A stretch of 6,791 nt of DNA from an uncultured Rikenellaceae bacterium. GTDB lineage: Bacteria > Bacteroidota > Bacteroidia > Bacteroidales > Rikenellaceae. Positions 1 to 5,676 of this stretch are shown here, piece after piece. Positions within the stretch are counted from its first letter, which is position 1. Each line of letters begins with the position of its first letter. Location: the NCBI GenBank assembly GCA_947037995.1, contig CAMQUV010000059.1, positions 1 through 6,791 on the forward strand, written 5' to 3'. The notes beneath the pieces are model-generated. The model was not told where the DNA came from, searched no databases, and saw nothing but the letters and a program-made list of their open reading frames with translations. A program made the position numbers and the translations under genes.

Positions 1-23
1 GTAAGTCCTTGATGTTCAATGTG

Positions 24-97
24 TAGCGAGAGGGGGACTTGAACCCCCGACCTCATGATTATGAATCATGCGCTCTAACCAGCTGAGCTACCTCGCC
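24..97 (-). tRNA. tRNA-Met (anticodon CAT), probably the elongator
   Basis: Read on the minus strand, this 74-nt segment folds into a full cloverleaf. The acceptor arm GGCGAGG pairs with TCTCGCT (with G-T pairs at both ends), the D-stem is GCTC/GAGC, and the anticodon stem is CATGA/TCATG around loop TTCATAA. The T-arm is GGGGG/CCCCC around TTCAAGT, and the discriminator is A at position 24. CCA is not encoded. The anticodon is CAT. The acceptor starts with a G-T pair rather than the C-A mismatch of bacterial initiators, and the anticodon stem lacks the three G-C pairs of initiators, so this is not tRNA-fMet. A tRNA-Ile2 whose CAT is modified to lysidine cannot be fully excluded, but the D-arm and anticodon loop resemble elongator Met. 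It has its own promoter just upstream. Confidence 0.95.
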
Positions 98-118
98 ATT
101 GTTTTTTTCAACGTGGTG

Positions 119-149
119 CAAAGATAAACAAAAAATAATAACTAACAAA
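119..149 (-). promoter_or_regulatory. Promoter of the tRNA-Met gene (Bacteroidota -33/-7 type)
   Basis: On the minus strand TTTG (positions 149-146) is followed by exactly 19 nt and then TATCTTTG (126-119). This matches the TTTG / TAnnTTTG consensus described for Bacteroides primary sigma factor promoters. Transcription would begin near position 112, about 15 nt before the first base of the tRNA, a normal short leader. It is the best promoter match in the window and supports assignment to the Bacteroidota. Confidence 0.8.
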
Positions 150-170
150 ATTTTACAGATAAAAATTTGT
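145..170 (-). terminator. Weak candidate terminator hairpin of recQ
   Basis: On the minus strand ACAAATTTTT (170-161), a 6-nt loop and AAAATTTTGT (154-145) can pair at 9 of 10 positions. A T-rich stretch follows on the same strand (roughly 144-130). The location, 29 nt beyond the recQ stop, suits a recQ terminator. However, the stem has a single G-C pair, and it overlaps the -33 element of the tRNA promoter, so termination is uncertain and the symmetry could be a by-product of AT-rich sequence. Confidence 0.25.
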
Positions 171-198
171 TTCACAATTAATTGCTTTGAATTATATC

Positions 199-2400
199 TT
201 AATTGCCTATGTCGCTCAAAAACTTAATCCTGACTAACCGTATCTCTTCCGGAGAATATTCACCACCTAATTCCTCTTCGGCGTGGTCAAGCGAATCTGT
301 CTCTGTGTCATTCTGGAAGTAATCCATAATATCGTCGACTTTGTCCTCATCAATGATGTCGTAGAGATAGTAATCAAGGTTTAGCTTGGTGCCCGAACCG
401 ACAATGGTCTCTAGTTCGTCCATCAACTCCATCATAGTCATGTTTTTGGCGTCCGCAATGTCCTCAAGGGGTGTTTTGCGGTCGATATTTTGTATTATAT
501 ATACTTTATTGAGCGACTTATTTGCCACACTCTTCACTACCATATCCTGTGGTCGGATAATATTATTTTCCTGAACGTACTTCTGAATCAAGTCAATGAA
601 ATATTTACCATATCTCGCCGCTTTACCCGCTCCTACGCCAGTTATGTTTTGCATTTCCTGGATTGTAGTGGGGTATTGTATGGCCATATCCTCCAACGAA
701 GGGTCCTGGAATATAACGAATGGAGGCAGATTTATTTTTCGACTGATATCCGCAAGCAGATTTTTCAGTAACCTGAATAAGACTAAGTCTGTTGCCGAGG
801 TATTTGCTCGTTGTGGCATAGTGTCGTCGAGCGTTTCATTTTTGAATTCCCTATCTAGTGTAATCGTAGTAGGTATCGGTTGTTTGATGAATTTTTCGCC
901 CTCTTTGGTAATGCTAATCGAGCCGTAGTTCTCAATGTCTTTGTGTAGCAGTCCATTAATAAGAGCGTTACGAATAACAGCTCCCCAGAACGAAGGTTTT
1001 TCGTCAATCCCCGCAGCAAACATTTCTAGTTTATCGTGGTTGTATGATTTTAGGATATTATTGTTTTTGCCAATAATTATGTCGACAATATGGTCAGTTT
1101 TGAATTGCGCACCTACCGAAGCAATGGTTTTCAGCGCGGTGAGTGTTTCTTGCGTTGCTTCTACGGGGTTAAGCGGGTCAGCGCAATTGTCGCAGGCGCC
1201 GCAGTCTTGGGTAGAATATTTTTCGCCAAAATAGTGTAGCAGAGTTTTTCGTCTACAGGTAGAGCTTTCGGCGTATGATACAGTTTCGTCAAGGAGTAGT
1301 CGTCCAATTTCTTGTTCGGCGACAGGTTTTCCTTGCATAAATTTCTCAAGTTTCTGAATGTCTTTATGGCTATAGAACGTAATACATTCGCCTTCTCCTC
1401 CGTCTCTTCCTGCGCGTCCAGTTTCTTGGTAGTATCCTTCGAGCGATTTAGGAATGTCGTAATGAATCACGTATCTGACGTCAGGTTTATCGATACCCAT
1501 ACCGAAGGCAATAGTAGCTACAATAACGTCTGATTTTTCCATAAGGAATCTATCTTGATTATCGGCTCTAGTAGCCGCGTCAATACCAGCGTGATAGGGT
1601 AGTGCTTTAATATCGTTAACAACGAGTAGTTCGGCAAGTTCTTCGACTTTTTTGCGTGAGAGGCAGTATATGATACCACTTTTGCCTTCATTAGCTTTAA
1701 TATATCTAATGATTTCTTTAGTGGCGTTAATTTTAGGTCTTACTTGGTAAAAAAGGTTTGGTCTATTGAAAGATGATTTAAAAATAAAAGCATCAGTCAT
1801 ACCTAGGTTTTTTTGGATATCAAGTTGGACTTTAGGTGTAGCCGTAGCCGTAAGGGCAATAAGCGGAGCTTGTCCAATTTCGGATATTATAGGTCTTATT
1901 CGTCTATATTCTGGTCTAAAATCGTGTCCCCATTCTGAGATACAGTGTGCTTCGTCAATAGCAAAGAAAGATACTTTTACTTTTCGGAGCATTTCCACAT
2001 TTTCTTCTTTGGTAAGCGATTCAGGTGCGAAGTAGAGTAGTTTAGTAACTCCGTTCAATACGTCGTCTCGAACTTTTTGGGAAGCGCTTTTTGATTGCGA
2101 GCTATTAAGGAAGTGCGCTACGCCTTCTTGCATTGAGAATGCTCTCATCGCGTCGACCTGATTTTTCATCAGCGCAATCAGAGGAGAAATAATAACTGCC
2201 ACCCCCTCCATCATCATAGCTGGTAGTTGGTAGCACAGGGATTTACCGCCCCCTGTTGGCATAAGGACGAAGGTGTCGTTACCTGCTAAAAGGTTTTCAA
2301 TAATTGCTTCTTGGTTCATTTTAAAACCGTTGAAGCCAAAATGTTTTTTGAGCCCTTTGTGTAGGTCGAATTGGTGTTTTGTGTTGTTTTTGTTTGTCAT
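199..2400 (-). CDS. recQ: ATP-dependent DNA helicase RecQ
   Basis: This is a 3'-5' superfamily 2 DNA helicase acting in recombination and in repair of stalled forks. The 733-residue product shows the motif 0 glutamine (Q30), Walker A PTGGGKS (48-54, K53), and DEAH (149-152) running into the RecQ aromatic-rich loop AHCISEWGHDFRPEY (151-165). It also has SAT-type motif TATAT (184-188) and motif VI QETGRAGRDG (325-334). A zinc site has C382, C400, C403 and C406, a winged-helix RQC region spans about 410-510, and an HRDC domain about 535-615. About 120 further residues follow, which make it longer than E. coli RecQ (about 610 residues). This tail has a helix-turn-helix-like stretch near 630-690 and an acidic end, as I recall for other Bacteroidota RecQ proteins. 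The ATG at 2400 puts motif 0 at the usual distance from the N terminus. There is no Shine-Dalgarno. The gene is divergent from kdsD and looks intact. Confidence 0.97.
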   Translation of the reverse strand: MTNKNNTKHQFDLHKGLKKHFGFNGFKMNQEAIIENLLAGNDTFVLMPTGGGKSLCYQLPAMMMEGVAVIISPLIALMKNQVDAMRAFSMQEGVAHFLNSSQSKSASQKVRDDVLNGVTKLLYFAPESLTKEENVEMLRKVKVSFFAIDEAHCISEWGHDFRPEYRRIRPIISEIGQAPLIALTATATPKVQLDIQKNLGMTDAFIFKSSFNRPNLFYQVRPKINATKEIIRYIKANEGKSGIIYCLSRKKVEELAELLVVNDIKALPYHAGIDAATRADNQDRFLMEKSDVIVATIAFGMGIDKPDVRYVIHYDIPKSLEGYYQETGRAGRDGGEGECITFYSHKDIQKLEKFMQGKPVAEQEIGRLLLDETVSYAESSTCRRKTLLHYFGEKYSTQDCGACDNCADPLNPVEATQETLTALKTIASVGAQFKTDHIVDIIIGKNNNILKSYNHDKLEMFAAGIDEKPSFWGAVIRNALINGLLHKDIENYGSISITKEGEKFIKQPIPTTITLDREFKNETLDDTMPQRANTSATDLVLFRLLKNLLADISRKINLPPFVIFQDPSLEDMAIQYPTTIQEMQNITGVGAGKAARYGKYFIDLIQKYVQENNIIRPQDMVVKSVANKSLNKVYIIQNIDRKTPLEDIADAKNMTMMELMDELETIVGSGTKLNLDYYLYDIIDEDKVDDIMDYFQNDTETDSLDHAEEELGGEYSPEEIRLVRIKFLSDIGN

Positions 2401-2450
2401 TGCTATACAGTAATAACAGCTTTTTTACTTTTTTTATTACTTTTCTAACT

Positions 2451-2478
2451 TAAAGGTAGGGTTTTTTTCTAAAACAAA
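2451..2478 (-). promoter_or_regulatory. Tentative recQ promoter
   Basis: Minus-strand TACCTTTA (2458-2451) matches TAnnTTTG at all but the last base, and TTTG (2478-2475) lies 16 nt upstream of it. The spacing is shorter than the 19 nt seen in the tRNA promoter, so this is only a candidate. If used, it gives a leader of about 45 nt before the recQ start. Confidence 0.3.
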
Positions 2479-2479
2479 C

Positions 2480-2487
2480 TAACTTTG
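2480..2487 (+). promoter_or_regulatory. -7 element of the kdsD(-lptB) promoter
   Basis: TAACTTTG is an exact TAnnTTTG match, 32 nt before the kdsD ATG at 2520, which predicts a start of transcription near 2494 and a leader of about 26 nt. No clear TTTG stands at the -33 position; the sequence 19 nt upstream is TAGG. The element sits in the intergenic region shared with divergent recQ, and it argues against translation from the upstream in-frame GTG at 2487. Confidence 0.45.
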
Positions 2488-2519
2488 TGCTAAAATTATT
2501 TCATTTATATAAAAACTTT

Positions 2520-3491
2520 ATGACAAATCATAACCAGCAAATAATTGAATTTGCTAGAAATACCATAGCGCAAGAGTGCAAAGCTGTTGAACAAATGGCC
2601 GAATTCGTTGATGAATCTTTTGCATTAATTGTTGACACTATATATAAGAGTGCGGCGAGGGTGATTGTTACGGGAATTGGCAAAAGTGCAATTATAGCCA
2701 CTAAGATTGTCGCAACGATGAACTCTACGGGTACACCTGCCATCTTTTTGCACGCTGCTGACGCCATACACGGTGACCTAGGGATTATCCAACCCAACGA
2801 TATAGTAATGTGCATTTCCAAAAGCGGTAGCTCGCCCGAAATACAGGTGCTTATACCGTTCATCAAAAAAATGGGTAACAAAGTTATCGGTATGGTAGGC
2901 AACCTAAATTCTTTTTTGGCACTCAACTCTGACTTCGTTATTAATACTACAGTAGAGCAGGAGGCTTGCCCAAATAACCTTGCTCCGACTTCCAGCACTA
3001 CGGCGCAACTTGTTATGGGTGATGCGTTGGCTATGTCGCTGCTCAAACTACGTGGATTTTCTACGGCTGATTTTGCACGATTTCATCCAGGAGGGGCGCT
3101 GGGTAAAAAACTTTATACCAGAGTGTCCGATATTATGTTCGACGAGCAGCTGCCCAAAGTGTTGGAAACTGATTCGCTCGATAAAGTTATTATTGAAATC
3201 TCCACGAAAAGGCTCGGCGCTACAGCTGTGGTCGATAGTGAGAATAAACTTGTGGGAATTGTCACTGATGGCGACCTCCGTAGAATGTTGATGAAAAAAT
3301 GCGACCTACAAACGGCTACGGCTGAAATAATTATGTCACCTAACCCCAAATCAATCGACTCGCAAGAGATGGCGGTCAACGCACATAAGGTTATGGAGGA
3401 TAATAAAATCACTCAATTACTCGTGACACACGATAACCAATATGTGGGAATTATACATATCCACGAACTGCTTAAACAGGGGGTTGTTTAA
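2520..3491 (+). CDS. kdsD: D-arabinose 5-phosphate isomerase (KdsD/KpsF family)
   Basis: This cytoplasmic enzyme interconverts D-ribulose 5-phosphate and D-arabinose 5-phosphate, the first step of Kdo synthesis for lipopolysaccharide. From the ATG at 2520 the product has 323 residues, close to E. coli KdsD (328). A SIS sugar-phosphate isomerase domain spans about 35-185, with TGIGKS (51-56), the AIHGDLG loop containing H84, SKSGSSPE (100-107), PTSSTTAQLVMGDALA (157-172) and FHPGGALG (188-195, H189). K55, H84, E147 and H189 align with residues regarded as catalytic in the family. Two CBS domains follow (about 203-262 and 268-323). An in-frame GTG at 2487 would add 11 residues, but it overlaps a -7 promoter motif, so ATG 2520 is preferred. 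The gene leads directly to lptB 50 bp downstream. A capsule-specific KpsF paralogue is possible, but no capsule genes are present here. Confidence 0.93.
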   Translation: MTNHNQQIIEFARNTIAQECKAVEQMAEFVDESFALIVDTIYKSAARVIVTGIGKSAIIATKIVATMNSTGTPAIFLHAADAIHGDLGIIQPNDIVMCISKSGSSPEIQVLIPFIKKMGNKVIGMVGNLNSFLALNSDFVINTTVEQEACPNNLAPTSSTTAQLVMGDALAMSLLKLRGFSTADFARFHPGGALGKKLYTRVSDIMFDEQLPKVLETDSLDKVIIEISTKRLGATAVVDSENKLVGIVTDGDLRRMLMKKCDLQTATAEIIMSPNPKSIDSQEMAVNAHKVMEDNKITQLLVTHDNQYVGIIHIHELLKQGVV

Positions 3492-3541
3492 ACTCCCTAG
3501 CAATGCGAATTATTTATCATAATTAAAACACTCCTATATAT

Positions 3542-4276
3542 ATGAAACTTTGGACAAAGGATTTAGTAAAAAAATATAAATCAAGAACAGTTGTCGATGG
3601 CGTATCAATCGAGGTCAATCAAGGCGAGATTGTTGGCCTTCTTGGGCCCAATGGGGCGGGTAAAACGACCTCCTTCTATATGACAGTAGGTCTGATTAAA
3701 CCTAACGAAGGAAGCATCTTCCTGGACGACGTTGACATTACCAATGACCCGGTATATAAACGTGCACAACGTGGTATCGGCTACTTAGCGCAAGAGGCTT
3801 CTGTTTTCCGAAAACTATCGGTCGAGGATAATATCCGCGCTGTGCTCCAGATGACCAAATTCACAAAAGAGTACCAAAAAGAACGACTAGAGGAGCTTAT
3901 CAATGACTTTTCGCTCCAAAAAGTGAGAAAAAACCTGGGGCAACAGCTCTCAGGCGGAGAGCGTAGACGTACAGAAATAGCCCGTGCTGTGTCGATTAAC
4001 CCTAAATTCATTCTTCTCGACGAGCCGTTTGCAGGGGTAGACCCTATTGCTGTTGCTGAAATTCAAACGATTGTCACGTCGCTCAAAAATATGAATATCG
4101 GTGTTATTATTACCGACCATAATGTCCACGAGACACTTAATATAACGGACAGAACATATATTCTTGTCGAAGGTAAAGTTATCCGCACGGGCTCTGCCGA
4201 GGAACTTGCAGCCGACGAGTTTGTGCGTAGAGTGTACCTTGGACCCGACTTTGAACTCCGAAAAACCAAAAAATAA
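3542..4276 (+). CDS. lptB: LPS export ABC transporter ATP-binding protein LptB
   Basis: This is the cytoplasmic ATPase of the LptB2FGC complex, which extracts lipopolysaccharide from the inner membrane and pushes it along the Lpt bridge to the cell surface. The 244-residue protein, the usual length, has Walker A GPNGAGKT (35-42), Q-loop Q84 in [15 protein letters not shown], signature LSGGE (136-140), Walker B FILLDEP (156-162, catalytic E161) and switch histidine H193 in [18 protein letters not shown] and the C-terminal YLGPDF are diagnostic for LptB over other ABC ATPases. It begins 50 bp after kdsD with no promoter motif or convincing terminator between, so co-transcription is likely. The genes for KdsC, LptC and LptA, which lie between these two in E. 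coli, are absent here. The start lacks a Shine-Dalgarno. Confidence 0.95.
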   Translation: MKLWTKDLVKKYKSRTVVDGVSIEVNQGEIVGLLGPNGAGKTTSFYMTVGLIKPNEGSIFLDDVDITNDPVYKRAQRGIGYLAQEASVFRKLSVEDNIRAVLQMTKFTKEYQKERLEELINDFSLQKVRKNLGQQLSGGERRRTEIARAVSINPKFILLDEPFAGVDPIAVAEIQTIVTSLKNMNIGVIITDHNVHETLNITDRTYILVEGKVIRTGSAEELAADEFVRRVYLGPDFELRKTKK

Positions 4277-4317
4277 CAAAACCTTATAAAACTCAACTAC
4301 ATTCAATACAAAAAACA

Positions 4318-4357
4318 TACAAATCGTAAATTTTTTACACCTTTTTTACAATTTGTA
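4318..4357 (+). terminator. Candidate terminator hairpin after lptB
   Basis: TACAAATCGTAAA (4318-4330) and TTTACAATTTGTA (4345-4357) form a 13-bp inverted repeat with one C-A mismatch and a 14-nt loop. CAC and a run of five T (4361-4365) follow, so it could end the kdsD-lptB transcript 40 nt after the stop codon. The stem is AT-rich and therefore weak. In the opposite direction the mismatch becomes a G-T pair. The phased T-tracts here offer a different explanation, as bent DNA. Confidence 0.4.
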
Positions 4358-4409
4358 CACTTTTTAAACCATTAAAACAGACACTTTATACACCCTATAA
4401 TACTCACTT

Positions 4410-4448
4410 ATAGTAAGTTACCTAGCTAAAATGCGCAAATCTTACTAT
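4410..4448. repeat. 8-bp inverted repeat upstream of the lipoprotein operon
   Basis: ATAGTAAG (4410-4417) is the exact reverse complement of CTTACTAT (4441-4448), with a 23-nt spacer. The left arm is also part of the local palindrome ACTTATAGTAAGT. The position, 48 bp before the first TAnnTTTG motif of the operon, would fit a regulator-binding site, but matches of this size occur by chance in AT-rich DNA. Confidence 0.25.
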
Positions 4449-4495
4449 TTTACGACAATAATTGCCAAATATGCTTATTTTTATGATTTGCCCGA

Positions 4496-4543
4496 TATAT
4501 TTGTATTTTGGTCACTAATAGGAGTTTATTAATGTTACTTTTG
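4496..4543 (+). promoter_or_regulatory. Candidate promoter(s) of the lipoprotein operon
   Basis: Two exact TAnnTTTG matches lie here: TATATTTG (4496-4503) and TACTTTTG (4536-4543). The second is the better placed, predicting a start near 4550 and a leader of about 98 nt. A TTTG at 4507-4510 is 25 nt upstream of it, longer than the 19 nt of the tRNA promoter. Neither motif has a properly spaced -33 element, which could mean a weak or activator-dependent promoter. Confidence 0.4.
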
Positions 4544-4551
4544 TATCAAAC

Positions 4552-4591
4552 CTATGCATAATACTGCGATTCATCGTACAAGCAAGCATAG
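4552..4591 (+). promoter_or_regulatory. Stem-loop in the predicted leader of the lipoprotein operon
   Basis: CTATGC (4552-4557) is the exact reverse complement of GCATAG (4586-4591). Inside the loop TGCGA (4565-4569) and TCGTA (4574-4578) can form a second stem, with one G-T pair, around TTCA. If transcription starts near 4550, this nested structure would sit at the very 5' end of the mRNA, where it could protect the transcript or regulate it. It matches no riboswitch or RNA family I know. Confidence 0.35.
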
Positions 4592-4647
4592 TGCAGCTTT
4601 ATTATAAATCACATCAACATTACTTCTTACTTACCTTAAGACTTTAA

Positions 4648-5634
4648 ATGAAAAAATATTACTCCATAAACCTAATTCGTAACCTAACATTGGTACTCGT
4701 TTTTCTTGCAGTAGCATCAAGCTGCCAGAAAATTAACGTTGCCCCTAAAGTTGCGGATACTGAGCAAATTAAATTTGCCGTCAATTGGAGTAAAATTAAC
4801 CCTAACGCTCCTACACCACAGGGCGCTAAACTTTGGCTCTATCATCAAGAGACCCCCAATGTACCCATAGTTATTGATGTAGATAATTTTACGACGACTG
4901 AAACTCACCTCAAAACGGGAGTTTATAACATCATCACGTATAACAAAAATGCCCAAAACCTTATCGTTAGCGGTGACACCTCTTTCGATACGCACAGAGG
5001 GACTATTAAACAAGTCGAAGCACCCAAAATAGGCCTTGCGCCCACGGAATACACTGCGATTAACGGAGCGGACTACATTCACACACTCGTTGGGAGCGCC
5101 CCAAGAATTATTACCGTTGAACCAAACAAACCTATTCTTGTTACACTGCAACCAAAAACTGTGAACCACAATATTAATATTACCTTCAGTATCAATGGAC
5201 ACGAAGCGATTAAAGATGGTGTTGCCCAAATCACCGAAATGGACTCGCATATTATGTTTGGTAATGCTGTTGCTCACTCTGACTTCCCTGCGAAAATCGT
5301 TATGCCGATTACGAAAATCAGCCAAGACCCTACGACTAAAGCTGAAACGCTCGTAGCGCAAACTTCCGCACTAGGCACATTTAAAAAAGAAGACGGTACG
5401 CTGAACACAGTTCTTAGTTTTACTATGAGATTCGAAGACCCGAAAATCCCTAATATTTCATTCTCTAAGGATATCTCCGATAAACTCGAGAGCCTAGAGG
5501 ACGAAAATTATAACCCCCATATCAATATTGATGTCCAAATTGAAGACAAAAATGTTGTTCCTATTATTACTGTTACTATCATTCCTTTTGAAGATGAAGT
5601 CTTCCCGGGCGATATTATTATATTACCACTGTAA
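4648..5634 (+). CDS. DUF5119-like lipoprotein, probable fimbrial accessory or anchor
   Basis: This is a 328-residue lipoprotein. A hydrophobic signal ends in the lipobox ASSC with lipidated C26; the following QKIN lacks the acidic surface-export signal of some Bacteroidota lipoproteins. The mature part has no further membrane segment and is rich in alternating hydrophobic strands. IKFAVNWSK (41-49), LKTGVYNIITYN (88-99), a long middle segment ending in PNKPILVTLQP (159-169), and the strand-rich C terminus recall DUF5119 proteins. As I recall, these are encoded beside fimbrillin-like genes in Bacteroidales and are comparable to Mfa2/FimB anchors. That family call rests on pattern memory, so the function is inferred. 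It opens a lipoprotein operon, with the fimbrillin-like gene 42 bp downstream. It has four arginines against about 23 lysines. The ATG at 4648 gives a proper signal peptide; no Shine-Dalgarno is present. Confidence 0.65.
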   Translation: MKKYYSINLIRNLTLVLVFLAVASSCQKINVAPKVADTEQIKFAVNWSKINPNAPTPQGAKLWLYHQETPNVPIVIDVDNFTTTETHLKTGVYNIITYNKNAQNLIVSGDTSFDTHRGTIKQVEAPKIGLAPTEYTAINGADYIHTLVGSAPRIITVEPNKPILVTLQPKTVNHNINITFSINGHEAIKDGVAQITEMDSHIMFGNAVAHSDFPAKIVMPITKISQDPTTKAETLVAQTSALGTFKKEDGTLNTVLSFTMRFEDPKIPNISFSKDISDKLESLEDENYNPHINIDVQIEDKNVVPIITVTIIPFEDEVFPGDIIILPL

Positions 5635-5637
5635 ATC

Positions 5638-5645
5638 TAAATTTG
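5638..5645 (+). promoter_or_regulatory. Possible internal -7 element before the fimbrillin-like gene
   Basis: TAAATTTG, an exact TAnnTTTG match, begins 3 nt after the stop codon of the DUF5119-like gene and 32 nt before the ATG at 5677. That is the same ATG distance as for the kdsD -7 element. No TTTG is found at the -33 position. It could allow the major subunit to be made in excess of the first gene, or be chance in AT-rich sequence. Confidence 0.3.
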
Positions 5646-5676
5646 ATTTCTTAACACAAAACAAAATTTCATCTAT

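Larger units (their letters stand above)
4277..4647. other. 371-bp non-coding gap between lptB and the lipoprotein operon
   Basis: I find no credible gene in this AT-rich stretch on either strand. In order it holds a hairpin with phased T-tracts (4318-4365), an 8-bp inverted repeat ATAGTAAG/CTTACTAT (4410-4417 and 4441-4448, 23-nt spacer), TATATTTG at 4496-4503, TACTTTTG at 4536-4543, and a stem-loop at 4552-4591 in the likely leader of the next gene. It therefore looks like the 3' end of the kdsD-lptB transcript followed by the control region of the surface-protein operon. Its length contrasts with the 50, 42 and 39 bp gaps between the plus-strand genes. Confidence 0.7.

Noticed and set aside
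1..23. A second tRNA or gene before the tRNA-Met
   Set aside because: Only 23 bases are visible and they form no tRNA arm or recognisable coding segment.
175..184. Perfect palindrome CAATTAATTG beyond the recQ stop
   Set aside because: A single 10-bp AT palindrome in AT-rich sequence, with no paired site or phasing to suggest an operator.
2487..2519. In-frame GTG start giving an 11-residue longer KdsD
   Set aside because: The GTG overlaps the last base of an exact TAnnTTTG element, the added residues match nothing in the family, and ATG 2520 gives the usual length.
2528..3046. Minus-strand frame of 172 codons opposite kdsD, rich in hydrophobic residues
   Set aside because: The plus-strand frame encodes the conserved SIS domain; the antisense hydrophobicity is a codon by-product and there is no supporting start region.
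3508..3524. AATTAT/ATAATT hairpin between kdsD and lptB as a terminator
   Set aside because: Six A-T pairs without any G-C pair and no following T run; too weak to stop transcription.
4277..4647. Invertible (phase-variable) promoter, as known for Bacteroides surface loci
   Set aside because: Such switches have longer inverted repeats on both sides of the promoter. I found only the 8-bp repeat at 4410/4441, which does not enclose the TAnnTTTG motifs, and no recombinase gene nearby.
4717..5361. Long open frame of 214 codons on the minus strand opposite the first lipoprotein gene
   Set aside because: It is fully opposite a gene with a good signal peptide and lipobox, its product has no recognisable domain, and it is very arginine-rich and repetitive in composition, as expected of an antisense shadow.
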